Both the position numbers and the translations under genes were made by a program. Positions 1 through 10,448 of a stretch of 64,000 nt of DNA are shown piece by piece (the stretch's first letter is position 1; each line of letters begins with the position of its first letter). Under the pieces are notes generated by a model. That model had not been told where the DNA came from and did no database searches. It worked only from the letters and a program-made list of their open reading frames with translations. Origin of the DNA: Dyadobacter psychrotolerans (GTDB lineage Bacteria; Bacteroidota; Bacteroidia; Cytophagales; Spirosomataceae); NCBI RefSeq assembly GCF_004349265.1, contig NZ_SMFL01000002.1:124001-188000 (forward strand). Reading direction: 5' to 3'.

Positions 1-147
1 GTGGGCCGTGAAGATTCATTTTTACCTGACAATGAAAAGTTAAGCTATTCGCTAAATCAGATAGGTGTGGGGCACCAGTTTCATGTATGGGAGGAGGAGG
101 CACACAAGCCGCGGTACTGGCGGGAGATGGTGAAACTCTATCTATAA
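1..147 (+). CDS. C-terminal end of a putative esterase (partial)
   Basis: Frame 1 is open from the window edge and ends in TAA at 145-147, giving 48 residues. The tail carries GREDSF, then GVGHQFHVWEEEAHKPRYW and ends REMVKLYL. This pattern (a GxDD-like loop, then a histidine within a W..EAH..xxW stretch) is what I know from the C-terminus of small alpha/beta-hydrolase esterases of the enterochelin-esterase/esterase-D type, where the His would be the catalytic base. The nucleophile lies outside the window, so the enzyme class cannot be confirmed. Confidence 0.55.
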   Translation: MGREDSFLPDNEKLSYSLNQIGVGHQFHVWEEEAHKPRYWREMVKLYL

Positions 148-270
148 CAATTAAAAAATGTTGCGTATATTCGTATAGGTTATGCTCTCACAAGGTAAAT
201 TTATTGCCTGTGCGAAGAAAACAGATTGAATCGGTGGCAGAGAAAAAATAAATAGAACGGCACAAATATG

Positions 271-314
271 TCTCACACGGCTTTACCTGATAAACAGGAT
301 AAAACTGTGTGAGA
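271..314. terminator. long inverted repeat downstream of alkaline phosphatase
   Basis: TCTCACAC (271-278) pairs with GTGTGAGA (307-314), and the stem continues inward with few mismatches to about 18 bp. It lies just after the stop of the minus-strand phosphatase. There is no strong T-run on either side, so it may act as an RNA 3' stabiliser or a weak terminator rather than a classical intrinsic terminator. Confidence 0.5.
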
Positions 315-332
315 CAAGACTTGCATTTATTG

Positions 333-1730
333 TTAGACGCTTTTTACGCCGCTTGCCTGAAGCATGAGCTCATGCAGATCGGTGTTTTTTACAAATGGCA
401 TCAGAAGTTCGCTTCCCGGCCCGAAAGCAGCCAGTTCAACAAAATCACCTGAATGTCCCATACTCGCCCAATTGACAGAAATATAGGACGACTGAATCTG
501 CGCCAGCTGCTGAAAAGGAAGTTTGTATGGATTATAAAGGCCGTCGCCATCCATTTTGGTGTAAGCGCTCAACAGTGTCTGAGCCTCAGCTGCTTTGATT
601 GCATAACCCTGAGCAGCTTCGATGCGTTCGATTACCTGGGCGGTCGTAAACTTGTTCGTTATTCCGTTTAGTATCCAGTCATTGGTGTGTTTAAAATGTT
701 GAATTCTGTCGAAATCCTTATCGCTGCCAAACAAGCCCGGGTTGCCGTTTCCATGGTCAGTTGTCATGATTACAAGGGTTTCCTTATCGTTTGCAGCAAA
801 TTCCAATGCAACTTTTATCGCATCGTCAAAGGCGATCTGGTCATATAATAATCCGGCCGAATCATTTGCATGTGCTGCCCAGTCTACTTTGCCGCCTTCA
901 ACCTGCATGACAAATCCTTTGCTGTTCCGGGATAAAATCTCGATGGTCTTTTGCGTCATTTCGGCAAGTGTTGGGACACTTTTTTGCAGCGCCTCGTCGT
1001 GCATCGAGTCAAGCGTGTAAGGAAGGCCATTTTGAGCGTAAAGTCCGAGCACCGGTTTGTCCGTTCTGGCGCTTAGTGCATTCATCTCGTCACGGTTAGC
1101 TACGAGCGTGTAGCCTGCTGTATTATATTTTTCGAGTAAATCAACTTTGTCTTTCCGGGTTTCTTTGCTGAAAAATTTACTTCCGCCGCCCATCATCACG
1201 TCAAACTTCAAATCCAGATATTGTCCTGCGATTTCATATTCATCGCCCCGGGATTTGTTATTTACACAAAAGCCCGCCGGAGTCGCATGTGTAATGGAAA
1301 CAGTTGTCACACAGCCAACCGATTTACCTGCCTGTTTAAATTTTTGTAAAATGGGTTTATTAAAACTTCCGTCGGCATTGACGTTCAAAGAACCGTTTGG
1401 CACTTTCACGCCTCCGCCCCAGGCCGAACTTCCGGCTGCTGAATCTGTCACCAGCGCATTGGATGAAGACGTATCCATCAGAGCACGCCTTCCCATATTT
1501 TCCCGGTAAAGTTTAATCCAGTTGCTTTGGCGTCCGTTTCTGCGCTGCGATAGTAAGCTGGCCATGTTTAATGTGCCGGTACTCATGCCATCACTAACCA
1601 TAAAAATGATATTTTTGGCAGTTTTCTCCTTACGGGATTGAAGGTTGTTTGCAGTTACGGAAAGCGGGTTGATCAGCGATGTGCCAAGCAGCGCAAGTGA
1701 GCCGCTGGTAAAAAAATCTCTTCTTTTCAT
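333..1730 (-). CDS. alkaline phosphatase, PhoA superfamily, Tat-type export signal
   Basis: The protein (465 residues) should hydrolyse phosphomonoesters in the periplasm. The start is MKRRDFF followed by a hydrophobic stretch, a twin-arginine-like leader with R3-R4. Family motifs are visible: the metal-binding SDGM (D47), the nucleophile motif VTDSAAG with S97, VEGGKVDWAAHAND in the middle, MTTDHGNG, and MGHSGD near the C-terminus, where the His should bind zinc. Length is typical for bacterial PhoA-like enzymes. It is transcribed alone, with a hairpin after its stop. No Pho-box-like element was identified upstream. I am confident of the family; true substrate preference (monoester or diester) is not decided by sequence reading. 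Confidence 0.9.
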   Translation of the reverse strand: MKRRDFFTSGSLALLGTSLINPLSVTANNLQSRKEKTAKNIIFMVSDGMSTGTLNMASLLSQRRNGRQSNWIKLYRENMGRRALMDTSSSNALVTDSAAGSSAWGGGVKVPNGSLNVNADGSFNKPILQKFKQAGKSVGCVTTVSITHATPAGFCVNNKSRGDEYEIAGQYLDLKFDVMMGGGSKFFSKETRKDKVDLLEKYNTAGYTLVANRDEMNALSARTDKPVLGLYAQNGLPYTLDSMHDEALQKSVPTLAEMTQKTIEILSRNSKGFVMQVEGGKVDWAAHANDSAGLLYDQIAFDDAIKVALEFAANDKETLVIMTTDHGNGNPGLFGSDKDFDRIQHFKHTNDWILNGITNKFTTAQVIERIEAAQGYAIKAAEAQTLLSAYTKMDGDGLYNPYKLPFQQLAQIQSSYISVNWASMGHSGDFVELAAFGPGSELLMPFVKNTDLHELMLQASGVKSV

Positions 1731-2049
1731 ATTGAACCGGGTAATGCTATAATGCAGATTGATTGTGAATTTTGAATTGATTCCGACCTAAGAATTTCAA
1801 AATGTTTATAATCTGCAAAAAACGTCATTGCCCGGTTGAGGATACTGAATTGTGTTTTATGATTGTGTTAAGCTTTTGATCGCGCGATCATTGGCAGCGT
1901 TACTATTTAACAATATCCAGCCATGGAAAATGTGTTCTGTTTACCCATCCGTTATTAAGTTTTCAGCAGTCTCGGGAATGAAAAAAGGGCAGACAGTCGA
2001 AACTATCAGCCCTTTAAAACTTTTAAAATATTAAATAATCCTGAATTAA
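1731..2049. other. intergenic region with promoter space for the phosphatase
   Basis: These 319 bases separate two minus-strand genes. The right end holds the terminator described separately. The rest is AT-rich and presumably carries the promoter of the phosphatase gene; I see no convincing operator. A short plus-strand reading frame here has no recognisable features and was not called. Confidence 0.5.
1984..2015 (-). terminator. intrinsic terminator of the HSL-type esterase gene
   Basis: AAAGGGC (1984-1990) pairs with GCCCTTT (2009-2015), and the inner stem adds GA/TC and AGT/ACT around a CGAA loop. Read on the minus strand the hairpin is followed by a run of T, as expected for a terminator of the gene ending at 2050. 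Confidence 0.75.
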
Positions 2050-3216
2050 CTACTTTTTAAACGCAGCCTTCAAAGCATCAGAACCATAGGCCTGTGCATC
2101 CTTGGCCTGCGGGATTATGATTGCCATTCCGAAAAATTCATGGGTCACACCATCATAATTTTTGGAGTCCACTTTTACATCTGCTGCTTTTAGTTTTTCT
2201 GCAAGCATACGGCCGTCACTAAGAAGCGGGTCGATTTCAGCGGTAACGATCGTTGTCGGCGGAAGTCCTTTCAGATTTGCTGCAACCAGGTTGATCCTTG
2301 GATCTTTGGCTTCTCCCATGTTATTAAGATAATTTTTTACAAACCACGCCATCATCGGTTTGTCAAGCGGTTTAGCAGCTGCGTTTTTCTGATATGACTC
2401 TGTGTTCATGTCCGAACCCGCAACCGGGTAAACCAGAAGCTGATGAACCGGAAGTTGTACTCCCTTATCCCTTGCCATAATGCTTACGTTTGCCGCCAGG
2501 TTTCCTCCGGCACTTTCTCCGGCAACAGCAATCATTTTAGGGTCGCCTTTTATCGCTACAGCATTTTTCAAAGTCCACTCGTATGCGGCAAAAGCGTCAT
2601 TGTGAGCAGTCGGGAATTTATGTTCCGGAGCCAGCCTGTAAGCAACTGATACAACTACTGCACCTGTCTGCTCAGCCAGCCCTTTGGCAGAAGCGTCGTA
2701 CACATCAAGATCTGCAATTACAAAACCGCCTCCATGGTAGTAAACAATAACAGGAAAAGGAGCATTGCCTGTTTTAGGTGTGTAGATCCGGGCATGAATG
2801 TTACCGCCTTTTACCGGAATTTCTTTGCCGGAGGTGTCGACCATAGAAGCAGGCATAGGAATGTTATTTTCTGCTACAAGAGCCATTACTGCGTCATTAG
2901 GTGTATGGTTTTTTCTTGCCTGCTGAGCGGTAAGTTTTGCGATTGGTGTATCCTTGTAGCTTGCCAGTTTTTCGATAACCGCCAACATTTCATCCTTAAT
3001 ATCAGGAGCCCATGCCGGCGCTGCGCTGTCCGGTTTGATGGTTTTTAAAGCTTCCGTAGTATCTTCTGCCACAGCCAGAGAGTCGGTATCAGTTGTTTTC
3101 TCGGAAGATCCTCCGCAGGAGAAAAACATTGCCGACATAAGAAATAACGCGGCTATCGAGCTGCGCTGGACGCTATTACGGGTTTCATTTGTTGATTGTT
3201 TAAAATGCATATTCAT
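2050..3216 (-). CDS. alpha/beta hydrolase of the hormone-sensitive lipase family, lipoprotein
   Basis: This is a carboxylesterase or lipase-like enzyme of 388 residues. A signal peptide ends in FFSCGG with C34 as likely lipidation site, so it is membrane-anchored outside the cytoplasm. The HSL oxyanion motif HGGG is at 161-164. The nucleophile motif GESAGG has S235, the acid is likely D329 (AEIDP), and the base is H359 (GVTHEFFG). These four elements in this order define family IV esterases. About 100 residues between the lipobox and the catalytic domain form a linker plus a cap. It appears monocistronic, with an intrinsic terminator downstream and a divergent rtcB fragment upstream. The substrate is unknown, probably short acyl esters. 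Confidence 0.88.
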   Translation of the reverse strand: MNMHFKQSTNETRNSVQRSSIAALFLMSAMFFSCGGSSEKTTDTDSLAVAEDTTEALKTIKPDSAAPAWAPDIKDEMLAVIEKLASYKDTPIAKLTAQQARKNHTPNDAVMALVAENNIPMPASMVDTSGKEIPVKGGNIHARIYTPKTGNAPFPVIVYYHGGGFVIADLDVYDASAKGLAEQTGAVVVSVAYRLAPEHKFPTAHNDAFAAYEWTLKNAVAIKGDPKMIAVAGESAGGNLAANVSIMARDKGVQLPVHQLLVYPVAGSDMNTESYQKNAAAKPLDKPMMAWFVKNYLNNMGEAKDPRINLVAANLKGLPPTTIVTAEIDPLLSDGRMLAEKLKAADVKVDSKNYDGVTHEFFGMAIIIPQAKDAQAYGSDALKAAFKK

Positions 3217-3304
3217 TTTTTTATGGTTTGAAGTTGTGCATACCTACGAAAGATATTAAACTATGGATTTCGTTTCGGGTGGATTTTATAATCAATAGCG
3301 AACA

Positions 3305-4036
3305 ATGAAGTTGACTTTCGTTTCTGAAAATGCACTGGAAAATGTTCCGGCAGGAAGTTATCTTGCTTTATTATCTCACTCAGGTTCAAGAGGTTTTGGC
3401 GGAACTATTGCTAATACTTATTCCGGTATTGCCATGCAGAAAACGCAGTTGCCGAAAGAAGCGAAAAACCTGGCCTGGCTGGATATGAATACCGAAGAAG
3501 GGCAGGAATACTGGTTGGCGATGAATCTGGCTGGCGATTATGCTTCTGCCAATCATCATGAAATACATAATAAAATCGCCAGGTCTTTGAATTTAAATCC
3601 AGTCATGCGAATTGAAAACCACCATAATTTTGCCTGGAAAGAAAAACTGGCGGATGGAACCGATGTAATGGTGCATAGAAAAGGCGCAACACCGGCCGGT
3701 AAAGGAGTTTTGGGAATTATTCCGGGATCAATGAGTACACCTGGCTTTGTTGTTCGCGGAAAAGGGGAATCTACTTCCCTTAATTCGGCTTCACATGGTG
3801 CCGGCAGAATAATGAGCAGAAGCGCTGCTTTCAAAATGATTAACAAGGAAGATGTTGCGCAAAATCTTATTGATAAAAAGATTACACTGATTGGTTCCGG
3901 ACTGGATGAAGCACCAATGGTTTACAAAGATATTCATGCAGTGATGGCCGCTCAGGCTGATCTGGTTGAAGTGCTTGCCAGCTTTCAGCCAAGAATAGTA
4001 CGAATGGCAGATCCGAAAGAAAAAGCGGAGGATTAA
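3305..4036 (+). pseudogene. rtcB: 5'-truncated RNA-splicing ligase RtcB
   Basis: The 243 codons match only the C-terminal half of RtcB, whose members usually have about 400-480 residues. SHSGSRG (H25), ENHHN (H106-H107), HRKGAT and SHGAGR (H164) are present. By distance from the C-terminus the SHGAGR histidine should be the GMP-carrying residue. The N-terminal half with the DVGCGM cysteine/aspartate motif and the GNHF motif is absent. An in-frame TAG at 3296-3298 lies just before the ATG, and I found no RtcB-like coding in other frames of the 88 bases up to the divergent esterase gene. Without those metal ligands it should not ligate RNA. I call it a remnant, although a stable partial protein may still be made. 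Confidence 0.75.
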
Positions 4037-4098
4037 GGTTTTGAGTTCAAAGTTTTACATTGGCAGTTCATACACATAGAAACAAAATTAAAGATTCC

Positions 4099-4133
4099 AT
4101 ATCGACTATGCTGGAATACTGCGTAGTCGATAT
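4099..4133. terminator. hairpin between rtcB remnant and convergent gene
   Basis: ATATCGACTATGC (4099-4111) and GCGTAGTCGATAT (4121-4133) form a 13-bp stem with one G-U pair and a 9-base loop. It sits between two convergent genes and may terminate either. There is no clear T-run. Confidence 0.5.
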
Positions 4134-4236
4134 TAACTTTAAACGAAAAGGGTTGGTAATTGTTAAATACTATAAAAAGCAATTTCGTGCTGCTTTGGAT
4201 TTTAACTTTGTATTATCACAATTCAGATCCATTTAA

Positions 4237-4671
4237 CTACTTCAAAAATTTATCTAAATTAGAGTAGATGTATTCTTCGGCGTATTTAATCTGTTCCTGG
4301 GTGAGTGATTTTTGAGCGATTAAATTTGTTCTTAAAACTATACTTTCATCCGTGTCGAGTTCAAATTCTCTTGTGGTTAGTTTATCAGTTATGACAGTAT
4401 CAGACATGACCAGTTTGATAATAACCGGGTTTTTGTCAAGCCAATCCATTTGTGATCCCCGAAAGCCCTGATACGTTAAAATCTCAAAAAAATCATGATA
4501 AGGCTGTGAAAATTTGAGGAACAGTAAAGTCAGACCGGAATAATATTTTATTTCCAGATTGATCTTTGCAGCCTCGTCGAGTATGTTATCAGGAAAGTTT
4601 GTGTTCTTCAGGATTATATTTAAACTGTCAGATGTTGGTTGTAATCTGGCAAAATCCGGTGTTGAAAACAT
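4237..4671 (-). CDS. hypothetical protein downstream of sensor kinase
   Basis: I do not recognise the family. The open frame extends upstream to 4788 inside the kinase gene, but the first sensible start is the ATG at 4669-4671 (MFSTPDFARL), which leaves a 31-base gap after the kinase stop and gives 144 residues. There is no signal peptide or membrane segment. The protein is acidic and lysine-rich at the end, with a predicted helical C-terminus (EQIKYAEEYIYSNLDKFLK). It is on the same strand as the two kinases and could be co-transcribed with them. A link to signalling is only positional. Confidence 0.5.
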   Translation of the reverse strand: MFSTPDFARLQPTSDSLNIILKNTNFPDNILDEAAKINLEIKYYSGLTLLFLKFSQPYHDFFEILTYQGFRGSQMDWLDKNPVIIKLVMSDTVITDKLTTREFELDTDESIVLRTNLIAQKSLTQEQIKYAEEYIYSNLDKFLK

Positions 4672-4702
4672 GTACAGAGGTTGAGGTTTTATTTTAAACA
4701 GT

Positions 4703-6514
4703 TTATGATTGCATCGGAAGATAAATGCCGAAAACTGCACCCTGATCCGGCTGGCTTGTTGCAGTGATCGCACCTCCGTGATTGGCAATAACCCTTTCGC
4801 AGATTGCCAGGCCTATTCCTGTACCCGGGAATTCATTTTGACCGTGAAGCCGTTGAAACACCTCGAAGATTCTGCCGGCATGCTGCGGATTAAAACCGGT
4901 TCCGTTATCTGCTATTTCAATACAGTGGTAACTGTCTGTTTTGCCAACAGGATTTACGGTAGAAGGCAGATTTGATTGTGCAACTTCTTTGTGGCTAATC
5001 CGGATTTGAGGAATGTTGCCTGCAATCCTGAATTTGATGGCATTGCTGATCAGGTTTTGAAATACCTGACCTAGCTGGCTCTGATCACCATAAATCATTG
5101 GCAATGGTTCTGTAATGATTATAGCACCGCTTTCCTGTACCGCCAATTCAAGATCGTCAAGTACCGTTTTTACTACCCAGCTCAACGATACTTTTGCAGG
5201 AGTCTCATCCCGGACTGTTATACGTGAAAAAGCGAGCAGATCACGTATCAGTGAGGACATTCTTCCGGCGGCGGATTGCATCCTGTTCAGATATTCCGTA
5301 CCGGCACCCAGATTTTCCGCATGCCGTTTATGGAGCAGATCGCCAAAGGACTGGATTTTTCTTAACGGTTCCTGCAAATCGTGTGATGCCACGAAAGCAA
5401 ACTGTTCAAGACTGGCATTCGATTTCTTCAATATTTCATTACTTGCAAACACTTTTTGGTTTAGTTCAAGTAAAGAGCGGTTCGCTTCCAAAAGCTGGTC
5501 AGTACGTTCGGAAACCAGTTTTTCCATATTTTCTTCCAAAGCTTTTTGCTTGGAAATATTGCGTGTTGTTCCCACCATTTTTACGGGATTACCCTCCTCG
5601 TCATAAACGCATTTTCCGGATGTTGAAATCCAGGCAATGTGTCCATCCGGCCATTTTACCCGGTATTCTGCCTGATAGACTCCCTTTGTAAGCACTGCAT
5701 TTTCAACCAAATCAAGCATTTTCTGACGCTCATCCGGTAAAATACATTCCACCAGTTCAGAAAAGTTTAAAAGTGCTTTCGAGGGCAAACCGTAATTGGC
5801 CTTAAAAAGGTTTGTAGAACTGATGATACCGGTTTGTAAATGAAGGGCATAAGATCCCAGATTACCAGCCAGCAAAGCCATTTCAAGATGTTGATTCGTT
5901 TCGAGAAGTTCGTCCTGAGATTTTTTAATAATTACTTCATTCTCTGTCTGTTTGTCTATTACCTTGTCAAGCAGCGCATTGCGTTCTTCCAGCTGACGCT
6001 TTGCGGATTTTAGTTCGCTGTTGGTCCTTCTTAGTTCCAAAAGTTTAACCACCTGATTGGCAAGAGTCTGTAAGGCAGAAAGCTGTCCCGCTGTAAGTTT
6101 TTTTGGTGCATGGTCGATCACACAAAGTGAGCCGAGCGCAAATCCATTTGAATCCACCAAAGGAACTCCCGCGTAAAATATCACATAAGGATCGCCTGTA
6201 ACGAGAGGGTTATCCAGAAACCGGGTGTCCTGTCGTGAATCATTGACGATCATAATTTCGTCCGGATTAATTATTGCATGGTTGCAAAAGGCATATTCAC
6301 GCGGTGTTTCGCTGACGTCGAGTCCGTGGTGTGATTTAAACCATTGTCTTGTGTCATCAAGTAAACTGATCAGCGAAATTGGCGTCTGGCAGATTTCCGA
6401 AGCCAGTTTTGTTAAATCGTCGTACTCCTGCTGAGGCAGTGTATCAAGTATGTTATAACTGTTTAAGGCAGCTATTCTGTTTTCTTCTCCGGGCAATATT
6501 TTTGGGTTTTCCAT
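4703..6514 (-). CDS. GAF-PAS sensor histidine kinase
   Basis: A soluble sensor kinase of 603 residues. Residues 20-165 form a GAF domain (for example [28 protein letters not shown]). A coiled coil follows at about 165-210, and a PAS fold at 215-325 ([10 protein letters not shown] marks its end). A second helix leads into HisKA with [12 protein letters not shown], phosphoacceptor H378, and then an HATPase domain with DNGTGF and GTGIGLAIC. No membrane segment is visible, so the signal is cytoplasmic. Two bases separate it from the upstream five-PAS kinase, with which its last 230 residues are clearly paralogous. A response-regulator domain is absent; the small regulator further upstream is the likely partner. 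Confidence 0.9.
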   Translation of the reverse strand: MENPKILPGEENRIAALNSYNILDTLPQQEYDDLTKLASEICQTPISLISLLDDTRQWFKSHHGLDVSETPREYAFCNHAIINPDEIMIVNDSRQDTRFLDNPLVTGDPYVIFYAGVPLVDSNGFALGSLCVIDHAPKKLTAGQLSALQTLANQVVKLLELRRTNSELKSAKRQLEERNALLDKVIDKQTENEVIIKKSQDELLETNQHLEMALLAGNLGSYALHLQTGIISSTNLFKANYGLPSKALLNFSELVECILPDERQKMLDLVENAVLTKGVYQAEYRVKWPDGHIAWISTSGKCVYDEEGNPVKMVGTTRNISKQKALEENMEKLVSERTDQLLEANRSLLELNQKVFASNEILKKSNASLEQFAFVASHDLQEPLRKIQSFGDLLHKRHAENLGAGTEYLNRMQSAAGRMSSLIRDLLAFSRITVRDETPAKVSLSWVVKTVLDDLELAVQESGAIIITEPLPMIYGDQSQLGQVFQNLISNAIKFRIAGNIPQIRISHKEVAQSNLPSTVNPVGKTDSYHCIEIADNGTGFNPQHAGRIFEVFQRLHGQNEFPGTGIGLAICERVIANHGGAITATSQPDQGAVFGIYLPMQS

Positions 6515-6516
6515 AA

Positions 6517-9339
6517 TCAGGCCGGAAAATAGATGCTGAAAGTTGCTCCCTTTCCGGGCTGGCTGCTTGCCGAAATTGCACCGCCATGATTAGCCGCAAC
6601 GCGTTCACAGATGGCCAGACCTATGCCTGTTCCTTCATATTTTTCATTCGCGTGGAGCCTTTGAAAAACTTCGAAAATCCTTTCCGCATACTGCTCGCTA
6701 AAGCCTACACCGTTGTCTGTAACTTCAATACAATGGTAATTTGACGTAACCCTTGTTGGAAGAACTTTTCCAGGCAATTCAATGGCGGTCAGCATTTTGG
6801 CAGAAATATGTATTTTGCTGGCAAGATCTTTACGCCGGAATTTTATGGCATTGCTGATCAGGTTCTGAAACAACTGGCCAAGCTGGGATTCTTCGCCACG
6901 AATCATAGGGAGCGGATCGGAGGTTACCTCGGCACCGGATTCCTCAATAGCCAGGTCAAGATCCGTCAATACCGTTTTGAGAACCCAGGTAAGGGAAACC
7001 GGAATGTCGTTATCCTGCTGGACTGAAATGCGTGAAAAAGAAAGCAGGTCTTTGATCAGATTTGACATTCGTTTTCCTGCCAGCTGTATTCTCTGCAAAT
7101 GGTCAATACCATCTCCTAAAGCTTCGGCATGACGGCGCATAATCAGGTCTGAAAAGGCCTGAATTTTCCTTAAGGGTTCCTGCAGATCGTGTGAAGCGAT
7201 GTAAGCAAACTTCTGCAGGTTTTCGTTTGACTTGATCAGCAGACTGTTAGATTCGGAAAGCTCTTCATTAATAGCATAATATTCCTCATTTATCGCTGCC
7301 ATTTCTTCATTTGCAGTGGCAAGTTCTTCGGTTCTTTCCTGTACTTTTTGTTCCAGTGCAAGTTGTCTTTTCCGGATTTCTGTGACATCCTGTGCACTTC
7401 CAATTAATTTATAAGCTTTTCCGTGCTGGTTATAAAATGCTTTTCCCTGTGCCCTAACGATACGTTCCTTCCCGGTTTGGGCCGCTTCGAGGGTATATTC
7501 AACATCGTACATGCCATCCGTTCCCGGTGTGATGGCATGAGTTATTGAAGTCTTTATCAGTTCGCGATCAGAAATTCTTACAGGTACATAAGCTCTGTCA
7601 ACAGTGATAATTTCATCCGGCCCAATACCAAACCAGGTTTTCAATTTTTCTGAATAGGTAAGGATTTTTGTTTCAAGATCTATTTCCCAGGTTCCTAAAT
7701 CTGCCAGCTCCACAGCTCCGCGCAGTGCAGCTTCCGCCTCCTGAATGGATTTTCTTGCCAATACCTGCTGTGTAACATCCGTGGCAATAACCAAGATGCC
7801 GCTTACGGATCCGTCAAGCTCCTTTTGAGCCTGATAAATGAGGTCTACATAAATCGTTTCAAGCTCATTATTTCGGAGAAGTTCGACGGGCTGTTCTTGA
7901 GAAATAAAAGGAATGCCGGTGTCAATAACATTTCTTAAAAGCCCGTCAAATCCCTGGCCATCGAGTTCAGGCAGCGCTTCCAGCAGCGGTTTGCCAATGA
8001 TTTTTTCTGCGGGTCGTCCTACCAGATCGCCATAAAAAGGATTGGCCATTGTAAAGGCCAGATCTTCTTTACGTATCATGGCAATGGCAACCGGCGATTG
8101 TTCAAATAAAGCGAGCAGCTCCATACGGCTCTTTTCAATCTTTTGCTGCTCATGGATCTTTTCTGTTACATCAATGGCTATATCCAGAATGGCATAAACT
8201 TTTCCATCTGCATCAAAAAGAGGGGAGTACGTAATGTTATAGAAATTATTGGTCATCACACCCTGTTGCACAATATCAACCTGTATGCCGAAGCTCTGAT
8301 ACATTTTTCCCGATGTGAACACATCGTCCAAAATCTGTAAGAAAGCCTGATTTTCAAGTTCTGGCATTACTTCACGAAGCGGCTTTCCGACAATGTCACC
8401 GCCTTTTCCAACAATGTCAATAAATGCCTGGTTTGGCATATCGACAACCAGATCACGGCCTACAAAAAGCCCGATTGCTGCCGGTGCCGTAGCGATCACC
8501 GAACGCAGCCTGTCCTCACTTTCTTCGAGTGCCCTGCGTGCAAGTACCTGCTCGGTAACGTCTACGGCCATGTCCATGACCGCGTAAACATCTCCGGTGG
8601 CATTACGAATCGGTTTATAGCTAAAATCAAAATAATAAGTTCCTAAAATACCATTCCTTTCCAGAACCGCAGCTTCACCCTTGCCTTCGTAGGTTTCGCA
8701 TGTCTCATAGACCTGCCTAAGCAAATCCGGAAACGGCTGGTCAGACAATTCGGGAATTGCCTGTGAAAGCGGTGTTCCGATTGCTCCGGAACCCTTACCC
8801 CAAATATCAAGCATCAGATTGTTGGCAAGGCCGATCTTCATGTCTTTACCTTCAAAAAGGCAGGTGGCAACTGGGGCTTGCTCTATTAACGATGCAAGTT
8901 TTGCTTCGTTTTCCTGAAGCTTTTTAATCAGTAAAACCTGGTCGGTAACATCCTGGACAATGCCCGTGAAAAGCTCTGTTTGCCCATTTTTGTCAAAATA
9001 AGCCTGACCTGTAAAACGAACCCACCGGATTGGCTCTTTATCAGATTGTGTTAAACGGAAAGAATGTTCAAATATTCCGGACCCTATTGGATCCAAAGCA
9101 TTTTGGATCGCTTCTTTTATAACGGGTGCCTCGTGCGGATGAATACGGCTAATTGCATCTTCAAAAGAAACAAAATCTGAGTCAGGCAGGCCTAATAGTT
9201 CGCGGCAGCAATCATCCAGATTTAATGTATTCGTTGCTGTATGAAGCTCCCAGGTACCCAAACGGGCCGCTTTCAAAGCAAGTTCTTTATTCAGGCTCTC
9301 TTTGATGGCACTACGCCCGGAAGAATTATTGCCAGCCAT
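6517..9339 (-). CDS. five-PAS sensor histidine kinase
   Basis: The product has 940 residues and no signal peptide or membrane helix. I count five PAS/PAC units at about 20-135, 145-265, 275-392, 402-525 and 540-655, each closing with a V-D-V-T or Q-D-V-T type PAC end. A coiled coil at 655-710 has repeated [15 protein letters not shown] heptads. HisKA carries [11 protein letters not shown] with H717, and the HATPase domain has DNGVGF and [12 protein letters not shown] units 2-4 resemble one another (PELxxQxF, GKPL) and probably arose by internal duplication. It precedes the GAF-PAS kinase by two bases, so both are likely made from one mRNA. The sensed signal cannot be read from the sequence. 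Confidence 0.9.
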   Translation of the reverse strand: MAGNNSSGRSAIKESLNKELALKAARLGTWELHTATNTLNLDDCCRELLGLPDSDFVSFEDAISRIHPHEAPVIKEAIQNALDPIGSGIFEHSFRLTQSDKEPIRWVRFTGQAYFDKNGQTELFTGIVQDVTDQVLLIKKLQENEAKLASLIEQAPVATCLFEGKDMKIGLANNLMLDIWGKGSGAIGTPLSQAIPELSDQPFPDLLRQVYETCETYEGKGEAAVLERNGILGTYYFDFSYKPIRNATGDVYAVMDMAVDVTEQVLARRALEESEDRLRSVIATAPAAIGLFVGRDLVVDMPNQAFIDIVGKGGDIVGKPLREVMPELENQAFLQILDDVFTSGKMYQSFGIQVDIVQQGVMTNNFYNITYSPLFDADGKVYAILDIAIDVTEKIHEQQKIEKSRMELLALFEQSPVAIAMIRKEDLAFTMANPFYGDLVGRPAEKIIGKPLLEALPELDGQGFDGLLRNVIDTGIPFISQEQPVELLRNNELETIYVDLIYQAQKELDGSVSGILVIATDVTQQVLARKSIQEAEAALRGAVELADLGTWEIDLETKILTYSEKLKTWFGIGPDEIITVDRAYVPVRISDRELIKTSITHAITPGTDGMYDVEYTLEAAQTGKERIVRAQGKAFYNQHGKAYKLIGSAQDVTEIRKRQLALEQKVQERTEELATANEEMAAINEEYYAINEELSESNSLLIKSNENLQKFAYIASHDLQEPLRKIQAFSDLIMRRHAEALGDGIDHLQRIQLAGKRMSNLIKDLLSFSRISVQQDNDIPVSLTWVLKTVLTDLDLAIEESGAEVTSDPLPMIRGEESQLGQLFQNLISNAIKFRRKDLASKIHISAKMLTAIELPGKVLPTRVTSNYHCIEVTDNGVGFSEQYAERIFEVFQRLHANEKYEGTGIGLAICERVAANHGGAISASSQPGKGATFSIYFPA

Positions 9340-9619
9340 TAATTTATTGTCTTTTTAATATTGACCCTGCGCAGTAAATGCGGTGATTAGAGTAATGAAC
9401 CTGATTGGATATAGTCAGTCTCAGCGATAAATTTGCCAGCAGCTTTACAAAAGGCCTGAGCCAAACAACATTGCGACCACCAATTTGGTATGTGGCTTAA
9501 CTGAGATAACTATTCCGGTTTTGATCAGAAAAAAAGTGTACCTATAAAGATGATTGTTGGCTCTAATTCATTTTATAGGTACTGCCATTGAAGAAATTTA
9601 AACCTTATTCTTTGTATAA
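9340..9619. other. intergenic region between response regulator and kinase genes
   Basis: These 280 bases carry the response-regulator terminator (described separately). They must also hold the promoter for the kinase operon in the part nearest 9340-9530. No recognisable operator or small gene was seen. Confidence 0.45.
9530..9582 (-). terminator. intrinsic terminator of the response-regulator gene
   Basis: GTACCTATAAA (9538-9548) and TTTATAGGTAC (9572-9582) are perfect 11-base complements. On the minus strand the hairpin is followed by ACTTTTTTTC, the expected T-run. Confidence 0.75.
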
Positions 9620-10006
9620 CTAAATGGTTTTTAGGTTTTTAGCTAAATTTACAAAACCTTCAAAAGTGTCCGGTTTAGTGAAAAAGCTGTTTATGCCTGC
9701 TTGAAGGGCACGTTCGGCAAGCGACGGATCGGAGGAAGTCGAAACCATAATTGCCTGTACTGAGGAAAATCTGGGATTTTTTCTAATGGCTGTGATTGCT
9801 TCAAGCCCATTCATCATAGGCATATTCATATCCAGTAAAATCAAAGCCTGTGACGGATCAGTCAGCGATTCGATGCTACTGAGTAATTCAAGTCCGTTAG
9901 CAGCTTCAATAAAAGTAATCTGTTTATAAATTTCATTAATGGCTTCTTTAATCAGGAAGCGGTCATCAGGATCGTCGTCTGCTAAATAAATTGTGCTGCT
10001 ATTCAT
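9620..10006 (-). CDS. single-domain response regulator (Rcp1/CheY-like)
   Basis: A stand-alone receiver domain of 128 residues. The acidic pocket is DDD at 10-12, the phosphoacceptor is D59 in LLDMNMPMMNG, the switch Ser/Thr is in VSTSS near 89-92, and the conserved lysine is K111 in FTKPDT. There is no output domain. Receivers of this kind usually sit next to PAS/GAF or phytochrome-type kinases lacking their own receiver and relay phosphate to other proteins. Here it is upstream of two such kinases on the same strand, but a terminator and 280 bases separate them, so it is probably its own transcript. Pairing is inferred from position. Confidence 0.88.
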   Translation of the reverse strand: MNSSTIYLADDDPDDRFLIKEAINEIYKQITFIEAANGLELLSSIESLTDPSQALILLDMNMPMMNGLEAITAIRKNPRFSSVQAIMVSTSSDPSLAERALQAGINSFFTKPDTFEGFVNLAKNLKTI

Positions 10007-10448
10007 AGAGGAAATTGTGTGACCGAACTAAAATACCTGGTCAAAGTATCAGGATTATTCTGCGTTATTTAAAATAAAGCCGTAAAGGTAATTACTTGCC
10101 GGAATTTTGTAATCTTTCCTGTCGGTTAATTTTACTGTCTGACGTGTGGTCAGCGCTAACTTTCGTATAATCCAATAAATCCTGACCTTAACGGCTGATG
10201 TAGGTCCTGTTAAAAGTTAAATTTTGACTTTAGTAAATTGCGGTTATGATTCAGGATATGTAAAAAGCACAGTAACTTAATTATCTTGTTATTATAATAA
10301 GGGCACCGGATATACCCAATGCCCTTAATGCAAAACTCTACTCTACGGCCAACCGGGTAAGGTGGCCAATCACTTCTGTAAAGTAAACGAAGTCAGTTTA
10401 CATATCGCTGACGATCCTGATGATCTAATTTATTTCTAATACTAAATA
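10007..10448. other. intergenic region, 442 bases
   Basis: This AT-rich stretch holds the upstream region of the response-regulator gene and, at 10299-10326, a hairpin after the SusD gene. I see no coding, tRNA or further repeat in the remainder. Confidence 0.5.
10299..10326 (-). terminator. hairpin downstream of first susD
   Basis: AAGGGCA (10299-10305) pairs with TGCCCTT (10320-10326). It lies about 120 bases after the SusD stop in minus-strand direction and is followed by an AT-rich stretch rather than a pure T-run. It is a likely end of the susCD transcript. Confidence 0.45.

Noticed and set aside
4672..4788. Extension of the small hypothetical gene into the kinase gene
   Set aside because: The overlap would be 86 bases into the kinase coding sequence; the ATG at 4671 avoids it and gives a more protein-like start.
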